Of a stretch of DNA of 64,000 bases, positions 43,270-53,800 are shown one piece after another. The DNA comes from JAMXLO01 sp963850535 (GTDB taxonomy: Bacteria; Pseudomonadota; Alphaproteobacteria; Acetobacterales; Acetobacteraceae), in the NCBI GenBank assembly GCA_963850535.1, contig CAWKMC010000036.1, forward strand, positions 1 through 64,000, given 5' to 3'. Within the stretch, counting starts at the first letter, position 1. Every line of letters starts with the position of its first letter. The position numbers and the translations under genes are program-made. The notes under the pieces were generated by a model, which saw nothing but the letters and a program-made list of their open reading frames with translations, did no database searches and was not told where the DNA came from.

Positions 43270-43725
43270 ATGTCCGCCGCGACCCGACTGATTGAACTGC
43301 CCAGCCTCGCGGCGACAGAAGCACTGGCGGCCGCAGTTGCCGCTCTGGCGCGGACGGGAGACGTGATCCTGCTGGAAGGGCCGCTGGGAGCGGGCAAGAG
43401 CGCATTTGCGCGCGCATTCCTGCGGGCTGCAAGCGACGACCAAGCATTGGAGGTACCCAGTCCGACGTTCACCCTGGTGCAGAGCTACGACACGCGAATC
43501 GGCACGGTGAATCACTTCGATCTCTGGCGGCTGAATGGCCCTGACGGCATCGCTGAACTCGGCTGGCAGGAGACGCGGGACGGCATCACGCTGGTGGAAT
43601 GGCCGGACCGGCTTGGTTCGCTTCGTCCCGACGATGCTCTCAGTGTGACGCTCGACATCAACGGTGAGGAAACCCGACGCGCGCTAATGTCAGGCTGGCC
43701 GGATCGGTTGGCCAGCATCGCATGA
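43270..43725 (+). CDS. tsaE: tRNA threonylcarbamoyladenosine biosynthesis ATPase TsaE
   Basis: The 151-residue P-loop protein starts MSAATRLIELPSLAATEALA. It has Walker A EGPLGAGKSAFARA, SPTFTLVQSYD and EWPDRLG, the usual TsaE signatures. TsaE is needed with TsaB and TsaD for t6A37 modification of ANN-decoding tRNAs. Its stop overlaps the ATG of murU. In related genomes an AmgK-like kinase often lies between tsaE and murU; here it is absent. Confidence 0.93.
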   Translation: MSAATRLIELPSLAATEALAAAVAALARTGDVILLEGPLGAGKSAFARAFLRAASDDQALEVPSPTFTLVQSYDTRIGTVNHFDLWRLNGPDGIAELGWQETRDGITLVEWPDRLGSLRPDDALSVTLDINGEETRRALMSGWPDRLASIA

Positions 43726-44445
43726 CCCAGCGCGCCATGCTGCTGGCTGCCGGTCTCGGGACAAGGATGCGGCCGCTGACCGATCGCATGCCTAAGCCAC
43801 TGTTGCCCCTGGGCGGGAAGGCACTGATCGACCATGCGTTGGACCGGCTGGAGGAGGCAGGCGTCGAAATTGTGGTGGTCAACGCGCACTGGCAGGCCGA
43901 CCAGTTGGCGGTCTATCTGGCGCGCCGGAGCCGACCACGCACGGTCCTGCTGCGCGAGCCGGCGCTCCTCGACACCGGCGGCAGCGTCAAAGCGGCGCTT
44001 AGCCTGCTTGGGACGGAGCCGTTCTTCGTCGTCAACGGCGATGCGTTCTGGCTTGATGGGACACAGCCTGCACTTGCGCGGCTGGCAGCCGCATTCGACC
44101 CGGCGAGCGCGGATGCCGTGCTGTTGGTGCACCGTACCTTTCAGGTCCACGCAGAAGTCGGCTTCGGCGACTTCGCGCTTGACGCCTGGGGTGCTTTGCG
44201 TCGGCGGGGTGAGAGAGAGGTGGCCCCGTATATCTACGCTGGCCTACAGATCGTCTCGCCGGCGTTGCTGGCCGGGACAGCGGATGGCCGATTTCAGCAT
44301 GAACCAGGCGTGGGATGCGGCGATCGGCCGCGGCCGACTGCATGGCGTGGTGCATGACGGCCTATGGTTCCACCTTTCCACACCTGCTGATCTGTCGGAA
44401 GCCGAGAGCATCCTCCAGGCGCGGCTGACGGGAGGCACGCGGTGA
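43722..44445 (+). CDS. murU: Nucleotidyltransferase (MurU-like), frameshifted in this sequence
   Basis: The protein starts MTQRAMLLAAGLGTRMRPLTD with the nucleotidyltransferase signature and PKPLLPLGGKAL, then NGDAFWLDG (metal-binding Asp). Near 44280-44292 the frame slips by +1: SPALLAGTADG continues as FSMNQAWDAAIGRGRLHG in the next frame and ends at 44445, about 240 residues in total. Family members make UDP-MurNAc or sugar nucleotides in cell-wall recycling. The stop overlaps the addB GTG. Confidence 0.82.
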
Positions 44446-47381
44446 ACCTGTTCACGATGCCGCCCGGCGTGGCGTTTCTGGATGCGATCGCCGAGGATTG
44501 GCTGCAACGCGCTGGCCCTGATCCGCTGGATATCGCGCGTGGACTGATCCTACTGCCGACCCGCCGCGCGGCGCGGGCGTTGGCCGAGGCGTTCCTGCGC
44601 GCGTCGGATGGGAGGCCGCTGCTGCTGCCTCGAATCACCGCCTTCGGTGTGTTGGACGAGGCGCCGCTGGCGCTGTCCGGCGCACTCGACCTGCCGCCCG
44701 GGGTCGAACCGGCGCGCCGGCTCGCAGCGCTGACCCGGCTGATTTTGGAGATGCGCGGCGCTGACGGAGCGCCCCGCACCGCCGACCGCGCCTGGCCGCT
44801 CGCGGCCGAGCTGGCGGCGTTGATGGACGAAGCCGAGCGGGCTGAAATCGACTTGGCGGCGAAGCTGCCCGATGCCGCGGACCCGGAGTACGCAGCCCAC
44901 TGGGCACGGACACTGGAGTTCCTGCACATCGTCACTGCGCATTGGCCGCAATGGCTGGCCGAGCAGGGGCTGATGAACCCGGCGGCTCGCCTGGTCGAAC
45001 TGTTGAACGCACAGGCAGCGGCCTGGGAGGTAGCCCCGCCGGTCGAGCGAGTGCTCATTGCAGGCACCACGGCCGGCATCCCTGCGGTCGCCCACTTGCT
45101 GCGGGCGGTCGCCCGCTTGCCGAATGGCGCCGTGGTGCTGCCTGGCCTCGACACATGGATGTCCGAGCAGGCTTGGGGCGCGCTGGACGACGGGCACCCG
45201 CAGGCCGGACTTGCTGGGCTGCTGCATCGCCTGGGCGCAACGCGCGACGATGTCCAGCCGTGGGCTGCGGCCGAATCAGCCCGTGCGGCGACCCTCTCGC
45301 GGGCATTGCTCCCGGCGCCGTCGCTGGCGGAATGGCGCAAGGCCGCACAACCCGCCATCGAGGGACTGTCGCTGCTGAGCGCGGCCGATCAGCAGGAGGA
45401 GGCGACCGCCATCGCGCTCGTTCTCCGCGCTGCGCTTGAGACAAGCGGTGCAACCGCGGCGCTGGTGACGCCGGATCGTGACCTTGCCGGGCGGGTGGCC
45501 ACCGAGTTGCTGCGCTATGGCGTGGTGGCGGACGACAGTGCCGGCGAGCCGCTGTCGGAGACACCACCGGCGGTGTTCCTTAGGCTGCTGGCGCAGGCAG
45601 TGACCGAGGAACTCGCACCGGTCCCCCTGCTTGCGCTGTTGAAGCATCCGCTGTGCGCCGCTGGCTTGGCACCCGCTGCATGCCGGGCTGCGGCGCGAAC
45701 GCTGGAACTGGCCTGCCTGCGGGGACCTCGGCTGCGCCATGGCATCACCGGGCTGCGGCGCGCGCTCGATCGTGTCCGTCCAGGCGCCGGCGCCCAGGAT
45801 CTGCTGCAGCGCATCGAAACGTGCCTCGAGCCGATGCTGCGCATCGAAAGCGCCGTCGAGGTCGATCTGTCCGTCGCCTTTGCGGCGCTGGTGGAAGCCG
45901 CGGAACGGCTCGCGGCCAGCGATGAGCTGCCGGGACCGTCGCGACTGTGGGCCGGAGAGGAAGGCGAAGCGCTCGCCACGCGCCTGGCCGAGGTGCAGGC
46001 GGCACTGCCGCTGTTGCCGGACCAGCGCACGGGCGTGCTCCCGGGTCTGCTGGACGCAATACTGGCGGGCGCCGTCGTCCGCAGCCGGCGCGCGTTGCGT
46101 GGGCGTGGGGGCACTGAGCATCCGCGCGTGTTCATCTGGGGCTTGCTGGAAGCGCGCTTGCAGAGCGCTGATGTCATGGTGCTCGGCGGCCTGGCGGAAG
46201 GCGTGTGGCCGCCGGCGAGTGATCCCGGTGCGTGGCTGTCGCGTCCAATGCGCAGCAAGGTGGGGCTGCCGTCACCCGAAGAGATCGTCGGGCAATCGGC
46301 GCACGACTTCGTCTCTTGTGCGACCGCCGCGCCGAGTGTGGTGCTATCCTGTCCGCGGCGGCGCGATGGTGCGCCGGTGGTGCCGGCCCGCTGGCTGACC
46401 CGGCTGGAGACATTCCTGGCGGGGCAGGGGATGTTACTGCCGCAGCACCCGACCGCCACCTGGGTGCGGATGCTCGATCAGCCGGCGGCTGCCCCGCGCC
46501 CGGTGCGACCACCCCGCCCAAGGCCACCCGTCCAGCTGCGCCCGCGCCGCCTGTCCGTCACCGAGATCGAAACCTGGCTGCGCGACCCCTATGCGATTCA
46601 CGCCAAGCACATCTTGAAACTCGCAAAACTGCGAGCGCTGGACGAGGCGACGGATGCCGCGGACTACGGGATCCTGGTCCACAGGGGGCTGCACTTGTTC
46701 CTGGAGCAGTTTGCCACAAGGTGGCCCGCGGATGCCGCGGAGCAGTTGCGGCGCGCCATGGACCGGGCGCTGATGGAGGCCGACCTCCGCGAGGCGCTCA
46801 CTGCGTGGTGGGCGCCGCGGTTGGAGCGGATCGCCTCCTGGGTGGCACAGGTGGAGACGGAGCGGCGCAGCGAGTATCCGCCAGTCGCCTTGGTTGCGGA
46901 AGCGAGCGGCATTCTGGAGCTGGCGCGCCCGGGTGGGCTGTTTCGCCTGACCGGGCGAGCCGATCGGATCGAGCGTCGGCGCACTGGCGGCTTGGCGATC
47001 CTGGACTACAAGACGGGCACGCCACCGACCCAGAAGGAGGTCGATGCCGGCCTGGCGCCGCAACTGCTGTTGGAAGCCGCGATGGCCGAGGCAGGGGCGT
47101 TTGGCCAATCGGTCATAGGGCAGGCTGATGAGCTGACCTACTGGCATATGACCGGCGGCTTCCTGCCAGGCGAGGTCCGGTCCCTCTTCAAAGAGGACGG
47201 CGTCGCCATCAGCGCTGCGGTATGCGAGGCGCGCGAGGCGCTGTGCGCGCTGATCGATACTTATGACGATCCAGGCCGATCTTATCTGTCACAGCCGCAG
47301 CCAGGGCTGGCACCGCGCTACTCGGACTACGCGCAGCTTGCGCGCGTCGGAGAGTGGGCAGCGGTGGGAGACGAGGAGTGA
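44442..47381 (+). CDS. addB: Double-strand break repair protein AddB
   Basis: The 979-residue protein starts at a GTG overlapping the murU stop. It is the inactivated-helicase/nuclease subunit of the AddAB enzyme, with an N-terminal AddB-type segment (LPTRRAARALAEAFLRAS) and a C-terminal PD-(D/E)XK nuclease region (RADRIERRRTGGLAILDYKTGTP). With AddA it resects broken DNA ends and loads RecA. Alphaproteobacterial AddB of this size is normal. No frameshift is seen. Confidence 0.93.
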   Translation: MNLFTMPPGVAFLDAIAEDWLQRAGPDPLDIARGLILLPTRRAARALAEAFLRASDGRPLLLPRITAFGVLDEAPLALSGALDLPPGVEPARRLAALTRLILEMRGADGAPRTADRAWPLAAELAALMDEAERAEIDLAAKLPDAADPEYAAHWARTLEFLHIVTAHWPQWLAEQGLMNPAARLVELLNAQAAAWEVAPPVERVLIAGTTAGIPAVAHLLRAVARLPNGAVVLPGLDTWMSEQAWGALDDGHPQAGLAGLLHRLGATRDDVQPWAAAESARAATLSRALLPAPSLAEWRKAAQPAIEGLSLLSAADQQEEATAIALVLRAALETSGATAALVTPDRDLAGRVATELLRYGVVADDSAGEPLSETPPAVFLRLLAQAVTEELAPVPLLALLKHPLCAAGLAPAACRAAARTLELACLRGPRLRHGITGLRRALDRVRPGAGAQDLLQRIETCLEPMLRIESAVEVDLSVAFAALVEAAERLAASDELPGPSRLWAGEEGEALATRLAEVQAALPLLPDQRTGVLPGLLDAILAGAVVRSRRALRGRGGTEHPRVFIWGLLEARLQSADVMVLGGLAEGVWPPASDPGAWLSRPMRSKVGLPSPEEIVGQSAHDFVSCATAAPSVVLSCPRRRDGAPVVPARWLTRLETFLAGQGMLLPQHPTATWVRMLDQPAAAPRPVRPPRPRPPVQLRPRRLSVTEIETWLRDPYAIHAKHILKLAKLRALDEATDAADYGILVHRGLHLFLEQFATRWPADAAEQLRRAMDRALMEADLREALTAWWAPRLERIASWVAQVETERRSEYPPVALVAEASGILELARPGGLFRLTGRADRIERRRTGGLAILDYKTGTPPTQKEVDAGLAPQLLLEAAMAEAGAFGQSVIGQADELTYWHMTGGFLPGEVRSLFKEDGVAISAAVCEAREALCALIDTYDDPGRSYLSQPQPGLAPRYSDYAQLARVGEWAAVGDEE

Positions 47382-47404
47382 GCCGCCAGCTCTCCTTGCC
47401 TTTC

Positions 47405-47452
47405 CCCACTCCCCCTCCCCTCGCGGGAGGGGCCAGGGGGGAGGGGCCGTCT
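47405..47452. repeat. Palindromic repeat between addB and addA
   Basis: Within 48 bases, CCCTCCCCTCGCGGGAGGGG-type inverted blocks are joined to CCAGGGGGGAGGGG, a form common in dispersed intergenic repeats. If addA starts at the GTG at 47378, this repeat is translated in frame as part of the N-terminus. Confidence 0.5.
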
Positions 47453-47458
47453 CCACCT

Positions 47459-50400
47459 ATGCGACCGTCGCCCCGCGATCGGGCCAACGCCGAACAGCTG
47501 TTCGCCTCCGATCCTGCGGTCTCCGCCTTCGTCGGTGCATCGGCTGGGTCAGGCAAGACCAAGCTGCTGACCGATCGCCTACTGCGCCTGATGCTGCGCG
47601 GTGCAGCGCCGGAGCGGATCCAATGCCTCACCTTCACCAAGGCCGCCGCCACCGAGATGGCGGTCCGGTTGCAGAGGACGCTTGGCCGCTGGGTGACGCT
47701 GAACGACGCGGCGCTTGCGCGGGAGCTGCGCGCACTCGACGTCGAGCCGGCCGATGCCACTCTGGCCGAAGCGCGTGCGTTGTTTGCTCGCGTGTTGGAT
47801 CTGCCCGGCGGAATGCGCATCGGCACGATCCACGCCTTCTGCCAATCGCTGCTGCGTCGCTTTCCGCTGGAAGCGGCCCTGTCGCCGCATTTCCGTCTGG
47901 TCGACGAGCTCGACGCGGGCGATGCACTCACCGAGGCGCGCGAAGACATGCTGTCCCGCGCGCATACGCCGCAGCTGCGTGAGGCACTCGAGACGCTGGC
48001 GGGTCTGTCCTCGGCAGCACAGTTCGGCCGCCATGTCGCGTCGCTGCAGCGCGACTTGCCGCGATTGAGTGATGCTCTGCGACTTGGCGACGACTTCGCG
48101 GAAGCCCAGCGGCGCGTGCTCGACGTCACGGCCAAGAACGAGACGGACATCATCACCGTCGCGGTCAATTGGCAGGATGAACCGGCCATCCGCCGCGCCG
48201 CGCAATTCGTCCAGCAAAGGGGAGCGAAGAAATGCGCGGAGCGCGCGACGCGCATTCTGGACTGGCTCGCGCTCGATGCTACGGGCCGTATCGAACACTG
48301 GCCTCGCTGGTGCGAGGAGTTTCTGACCAAGGAGGGGCAGGGGCGCGCCGAAAGTGGTTTCGTTTCCAAGGCAGTGCTTGACGCCCAGCCGGATCTGGCA
48401 CGCCACTTCCTTGACGAATGCGAGCGTATCATTGACACGATCGATGCCTGCCTGGCGCTGCGGCTGGCGAAGATCTCGGCCGCGTTGGTGCGGCTCGCGG
48501 CACCTGTGCTCGACACATACGCACAGCACAAGGAAACGGCCGGGCTGCTGGACTACGACGACCTGATCGGCCTTACATCGAGATTGCTGGTCGATCCTGG
48601 CGCCGCGTGGGTACTCTACAAGCTCGATGGGGGCCTCGATCATCTGCTGCTTGACGAGGTGCAGGACACCGCGCCGCAGCAATGGGCCATCGCGCACGCG
48701 TTGACCGAGGAGTTCTTCGCCGGCCAATCCGCGAGGGATGACCACCGCACCGTGTTCGCGGTCGGCGATCGCAAGCAGTCGATCTACTCGTTCCAGGGTG
48801 CTGACGTCGATGCGTTCGACCGATCGCACCGGAGGTTGCGCGAGCGCGTCGTGTCCGCCGGCAGGCAGTGGCAGGACGCGGCGCTGGATGTGTCGTTCCG
48901 CTCCACGCGACCGGTGCTCGCGTTGGTGGATGCGGTGTTCGCCAACCCGCTCGCTGCGGCCGGGGTGGTCGAGCCAGGCCAAATAATGGCGCACTACGCC
49001 GACCGCGCCGATCAGGCAGGTGTCGTCGAACTCTGGCCGCCGACGCCGCTGCCCGATACCGCGGAACCGAAGCCCTGGACCGTGCCCGAGCAGAACCGCG
49101 GGCTGACCTCTGCGCCGCAGCAGCTGGCCGAAACATTGGCGAGTTGGATCGCGCAACAAGCGGGCGGCGGCGTTCGGCTGGAGAGCCGCGGCCGCGCGTT
49201 AGGGCCTGGTGACGTGATGGTGCTTGTGCGTCGGCGCAACGACTTCGGTCGCGCACTGGTGCGTGCGCTGAAGGCACGCGGCGTGCCGGTCGCCGGGCTG
49301 GATCGGCTGATGCTGGCCGAGCAGCTCGCGGTTCAGGACCTGATAGCGCTCGCCGATTCGTTGCTGTTGCCGCAGGATGACCTGACATTTGCCTGCCTGC
49401 TGACCAGCCCGCTGGGCGGATTGTCGGATGACAGCCTCATGGACCTGGCGATCGGACGCAGCGGTCCCTTGTGGGAGGCGCTGCACGGGCGAGCCGGGGA
49501 ACGGCCGGAGTGGCAGGCGGCCTGGGCATTCTTCGCGGCGCTGCTGGCACGGGTGGACTACGTCTCGCCGCATGCCCTGTTCGCCGAGGCGCTGGGGCCG
49601 CTGGGCGGACGGGCGCGCCTGCTGGCGCGGCTTGGGCCGGAGGCCGCGGAGCCGGTCGATGAACTGCTGAACGCGGCCCTGGCGTACGGGCGGGCGCATC
49701 CGCCGTCATTGCAGGGTTTCCTACACTGGCTGCGCCGGTCAGGGGCCGAGGTAAAGCGCGAGGCGGAAGGCGCCGGCAGCCTGGTGCGCGTCATGACGGT
49801 CCATGGCGCAAAGGGCCTGCAGGCGCCCCTGGTCATTTTGCCGGACACGACAGCGCTGCCGCCGGACGAACCCGCAATCCTCTGGGCGACTGATCCGAAG
49901 ACCAGGCGCGAGGTGCCGATCTGGTCGCCACGCAAGGAAATCCGCTGCCGGGCAGCCCGAGAGCTGCGGGACACGGCCGCGCAGCGGCGGATGCAGGAGC
50001 ATAACCGGCTGCTCTACGTCGCGCTGACCCGGGCTGAGGACCGGCTGCTGGTGTGCGGGTGGCAGACGCGCCGCGGGCTGGACGACTCGTGCTGGTATCG
50101 ACTGATCGAGCGCGGCTTTGAGCAGCTCCCGGCAGAACGGGATGGCGAATGCCGACGCTATGCAACGCCGCAGCAAGTGCCGGCTGACGTGGCGTCCGAG
50201 GTGATTCGGCGCCGCGGGGTGTCGGTCTGCCGCGCTGGGTTGGAGCGGCGCCGGATTGGCGCGCGACCCCACCCCCGGCTGAGCCGGCGCGGCCCGAACG
50301 GCTGGCACCGAGCCGCCCAGAGAACGTCGAACTCGGTCCCGTGCCGGCTGCGGCCACACCACTGGCTGCACGTGAGACGGCTTACAATCGGTTCCAACGC

Positions 50401-50889
50401 GGCACATTGCTGCACGCTCTGCTGCAATATCTGCCGGATCTCCCCAGCGATCGCCGCGCCGCCGCCGCCCGGGCCTGGCTCGACCGGCCAGGCAACGGAC
50501 TTGCTGATGGCGAGGCGGAAGCACTGACCCAAGAAATCATGGAAATCCTAGGGCACCCCGACTTGGCGCCGCTGTTCGGCCCGGACAGCCGCGCCGAAGT
50601 GCCGTTGACCGGGCTGGTGGGTGGAACTGTTGTCGGCGGGCTCGTGGACCGGTTGGCCGTGCTGGACGACCGCGTGATCATCGCGGACTACAAGACCAAC
50701 CGCCGGCCGCCAGCGCGGATCGAGGACACCCCGGTACTCTACCTGCGGCAGATGGCCGCCTATCGCGGCGTGCTGCGAGAAATTTTCCCGGGCCGCACCA
50801 TCAGCTGCGCGCTGGTCTGGACCCAGGCATCGCACGTGGTCATGCTGCCGGATCAACTGCTTGACCTGTCGCTGGCGGGTCCCACCTGA
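47459..50889 (+). CDS. addA: Double-strand break repair helicase AddA, frameshifted in this sequence
   Basis: The product, about 1,143 residues after correction, is a UvrD-family helicase. Walker A is VGASAGSGKTKLLTD; EVQDTAPQQW (DExx box), KQSIYSFQGADVDA and VMTVHGAKGLQAPLVIL are the later helicase motifs. The C-terminal nuclease (GGLVDRLAVLDDRVIIADYK) lies in another frame: the frame changes near 50215-50221 by a net -1 (or +2). ATG 47459 gives a typical AddA N-terminus; GTG 47378, overlapping the addB stop, is an alternative with a repeat-encoded lead. It acts with AddB on DNA ends. Confidence 0.9.
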
Positions 50890-50915
50890 AACGCAACTGA
50901 ACCATCGAGGGTGAG

Positions 50916-51242
50916 ATGAGCGCGAATACCAAGGCCGTGTCCGACCAGACTTTTTCCCAGGACGTGTTGAAGGCGGACGGACCAGTGCTGGTCGATTTCT
51001 GGGCGGAATGGTGCGGCCCCTGCAAGATGATCGGGCCAGCGCTCGAGGAGCTTGCGGGCGAATTTGCCGGAAAGCTGACCGTGGCCAAGGTCAATATCGA
51101 CGACAATCCGATGACCCCGAACAATTACGCCGTGCAGGGCATTCCGACGTTGATCCTGTTCAAGAACGGCCAACCGGCCGCGAAACAGGTCGGCGCACTG
51201 CCGAAGAGCCGGCTCAAGGAGTGGATCTCGGCCAACATCTGA
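50916..51242 (+). CDS. trxA: Thioredoxin
   Basis: The 108-residue protein has the active site WAEWCGPCKMIGPAL and cis-Pro segment GIPTLILFKNG. It is a normal cytosolic thioredoxin that reduces disulfides using electrons from thioredoxin reductase. It follows addA, as is common in alphaproteobacteria. A ribosome site precedes the ATG (GAGGGTGAG). A GC-rich repeat/hairpin follows downstream. Confidence 0.97.
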   Translation: MSANTKAVSDQTFSQDVLKADGPVLVDFWAEWCGPCKMIGPALEELAGEFAGKLTVAKVNIDDNPMTPNNYAVQGIPTLILFKNGQPAAKQVGALPKSRLKEWISANI

Positions 51243-51250
51243 TTCCTCTC

Positions 51251-51332
51251 ATCGTCATGGCGGCCCCCGGGTCGGGCCGAAGGCCCGCCCGAGGGACATG
51301 CTTGTGCCGGCCATCCACGACTGTCAGCGGCG
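51251..51332. repeat. REP-like palindromic repeat downstream of trxA
   Basis: GTCATGGCGGCCCC, a GGGCC-GAA-GGCCC hairpin and CCGGCCATCCACGAC form nested inverted blocks, a pattern common to dispersed GTCATGGCCGG-type repeats. It may also terminate trxA. The remaining bases to 51433 hold nothing recognisable. Confidence 0.55.
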
Positions 51333-51433
51333 GCGCTCCTAGCTGAGCGTTGCGACCGCAGCCTGCGCCGGTTGGCAATTGCAGCGGCGCGGCATTGCTG
51401 GTGAACGCCGCCGAGGCCCGGCGGCGGAGAGAA

Positions 51434-52564
51434 CTACAAATAGTGCTCAGCCAGAGGCGCAAAGCCGTTGAAGCGCTGGCTGGCATATGTGGTCACATAT
51501 GCACCAGCGGACAGCAGTTCCACGCGATCGCCCGACGTAAGGGCCAGTGGCAGACGGTAGTTTGACTTGTCATACATGATGTCGGCGCCGTCACAGGTCG
51601 GACCTGCAATGGCTACCGGACCAATTGGCCCATCATCGTGGGGCGTGGTGATGCGATACTTGATCGCCTCGCCTTCCGTTTCGGCAAGACCGCCGAACCG
51701 GCCGATGTCCAAATACACCCAGCGCACCGGGTCGTTGGGATCGCGCCGGCTCACCAGCACCACCTCTGCACTGACCAGTCCTGCATCGCCCACGATGAAG
51801 CGGCCCGGCTCGATCACCATTTCCGGGAGAGCATTACCGAAGTGCTCGGTCATCGAGGTCATGATCGCGTCGCCGAACTGGTCGATCTCCGGTACCGGGT
51901 CGCGATAGCGCGTCGGGAAGCCGCCGCCCAGGTTCATCATCCGCAGATTTATGCCCGCCTCGGTCAGGTCGGTGAACAGCATCGCCACCTTGGTGATCGC
52001 GACCTCGTACGCGCGCGTGGTGGTCTGCTGGCTGCCGACATGGAAAGACAGGCCGTAGGGATCGAGCCCCATCTCGCCGGCGCGCAGCATCAGCGCGCGC
52101 GCGTTCTCAATCGTGGTGCCGAATTTACGAGACAGCGGCCAGTCCGCACCTTCATTCTCCACCAGGATCCGGCAATAGACCCGTGACCCGGGCGCATGCT
52201 TTGCCAACTTCTCCAGCTCTTCAGCGGAATCGAAGGCAAACAGCGTGACGCCGCGCTGAAACGCCGTGCGGATCGCCGAGGCCTTCTTGATCGTGTTGCC
52301 GAAACTGATTGCCTCGGGACGGGCGCCACAGTCGAGGCACTCTGAGACTTCCTCCCAGCCTGCGGCATCGAAGCTGGAGCCCAGGCGCACCAGGCGCTCC
52401 AGCACGGGACGGGCCGGATTGGCCTTCACCGCGTAATAGATCCGCGCGAGCGGAAGAGCGCACTGCAGGCTGCGGAAGGTTTCTTCCACACGGTCCACAT
52501 CGAGCACCAGGCACGGCGTGACCGGCTGCTGCTCAGCAAGGAAACGGGCGATTTTCGGGGTCAT
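51434..52564 (-). CDS. Type III PLP-dependent decarboxylase (ornithine/lysine-type)
   Basis: The 376-residue enzyme starts MTPKIARFLAEQQPVTPCLV after AAGGAGG, which sets the start and excludes the longer frame. Its alanine-racemase-fold barrel holds the PLP lysine in YYAVKANPARPVL and FHVGSQ; GPTCDGADIMYDK carries the catalytic Cys near the C-terminus. It decarboxylates ornithine (and possibly lysine) to diamines for polyamine synthesis. The 299 bases to the divergent YihY gene hold no gene I can support. Confidence 0.92.
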   Translation of the reverse strand: MTPKIARFLAEQQPVTPCLVLDVDRVEETFRSLQCALPLARIYYAVKANPARPVLERLVRLGSSFDAAGWEEVSECLDCGARPEAISFGNTIKKASAIRTAFQRGVTLFAFDSAEELEKLAKHAPGSRVYCRILVENEGADWPLSRKFGTTIENARALMLRAGEMGLDPYGLSFHVGSQQTTTRAYEVAITKVAMLFTDLTEAGINLRMMNLGGGFPTRYRDPVPEIDQFGDAIMTSMTEHFGNALPEMVIEPGRFIVGDAGLVSAEVVLVSRRDPNDPVRWVYLDIGRFGGLAETEGEAIKYRITTPHDDGPIGPVAIAGPTCDGADIMYDKSNYRLPLALTSGDRVELLSAGAYVTTYASQRFNGFAPLAEHYL

Positions 52565-52863
52565 CGCACCGGGCCTCCTTTGGCTGGGCGTCCGCCTGAT
52601 CCAGGCGACGGACGTTAGTTGACGAAACGGTCGAACGAACCAGCGACCATACGATTGCCAGAACGCTTGACGTCGTTGCGTAACCACGAGGGCCAGAGGC
52701 ACGTGCGTTGCTGCGTAGGAGGGGCCACATAGGACCCTGGCCCCCCCGGCGCAACCCCAAATCGCAATCAATCGACAGGAAAATGTCGCCACGCTGCATC
52801 GCGCGCTGCGTTAAGGCGTTCCGGTGAGCAGAATAACGGTCAGCGAGACGGAGGTGCAGCGGC
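52565..52863. other. Divergent intergenic region (decarboxylase / YihY)
   Basis: No gene is recognised. The decarboxylase ribosome site lies at its left end. A short AATCGCAATCAATCGA block near 52760-52775 has partial internal symmetry, but I would not call it a site. Confidence 0.4.
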
Positions 52864-53751
52864 GTGGATACAGCCATCCGAAGCAGACAGCGCAGGCGAC
52901 TTTGGTCCGGCTGCCACCGGGTCATTCTCGGTGCACTCCGCAAGTCCAGCACCGACCGAGTGGCACTCGCGGGGGCGGGTTGCGGCTTCTATGCCACCAT
53001 GGCGCTGTTTCCGGCCATCAGCGTGCTCATCTCGCTTTACGGTCTCGCTTTCAACGTCGTCGCGGTGGAGCAGCAGCTCGCGGTGATCGAGCGTCTGTTG
53101 CCGCCGCCCGCCTTCAAGCTGATCGACGATCGCGTGCGTGAACTGGTGACCCAGCCCAGCAATGCGCTGAGCATCGGTCTGCTGGTCAGCGTCGCGATTG
53201 CGTTGTGGAGCGCCTCGGCCAGCACCAAATCCGTGCTTTCGGCGCTGAACGTCGCCTACGACACGGTGGAGAGCCGCGGGATTGTCGGCTTTCAGGCGAC
53301 TGCATTGGCAATGACGCTGTGCGCGGTGGTTGCCGCGGTCGTGGCGATCGCGGTGCTGGTGTTCCTGCCGACCGTGATCTCATTCATCGGACTATCGGCT
53401 TACACCGCGGGGCTGGTGAATGCCTTCAGCATGGCGCTGCTGGTTGTGCTCGTGTTCGGCACCATCGCCCTGCTGTATCGCTATGGCCCGTCCCGCGGTC
53501 GATTCCCGGAGCGGCGGATCTTCCCCGGCGCCTTCCTGGCGACACTGCTGTGGCTCATCGCGTCCGCCGGCCTGTCGTTCTACGTCTCGCACATTGCGCA
53601 ACTAGGCGTGACCTACGGGCCGCTGGGCGCCGTGGTCGCGATCATGCTGTGGTTTTATCTGAGCGCCTACGCGGTGCTGCTGGGCGCGGAGGTCAACGCC
53701 CAACTTGAACAAAGCAACGATTGCGGAGCAGCAACCTCGGTTGGCAAGTAA
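52864..53751 (+). CDS. YihY/virulence factor BrkB family membrane protein
   Basis: The 295-residue protein starts at GTG 52864. It has about six transmembrane segments with the family's ALAGAGCGFYATMALFPAIS near the start, ALWSASASTKSVLSALNVAYD and the late YGPLGAVVAIMLWFYLSAYA. The family was once mis-assigned as RNase BN; its real role is unclear, but it is an integral inner-membrane protein. It is divergent from the decarboxylase. Confidence 0.92.
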   Translation: MDTAIRSRQRRRLWSGCHRVILGALRKSSTDRVALAGAGCGFYATMALFPAISVLISLYGLAFNVVAVEQQLAVIERLLPPPAFKLIDDRVRELVTQPSNALSIGLLVSVAIALWSASASTKSVLSALNVAYDTVESRGIVGFQATALAMTLCAVVAAVVAIAVLVFLPTVISFIGLSAYTAGLVNAFSMALLVVLVFGTIALLYRYGPSRGRFPERRIFPGAFLATLLWLIASAGLSFYVSHIAQLGVTYGPLGAVVAIMLWFYLSAYAVLLGAEVNAQLEQSNDCGAATSVGK

Positions 53752-53800
53752 CGCAGCTGACTGCTACCTGGACGGGCAAATATCGCCGGATCAGCCAGGG

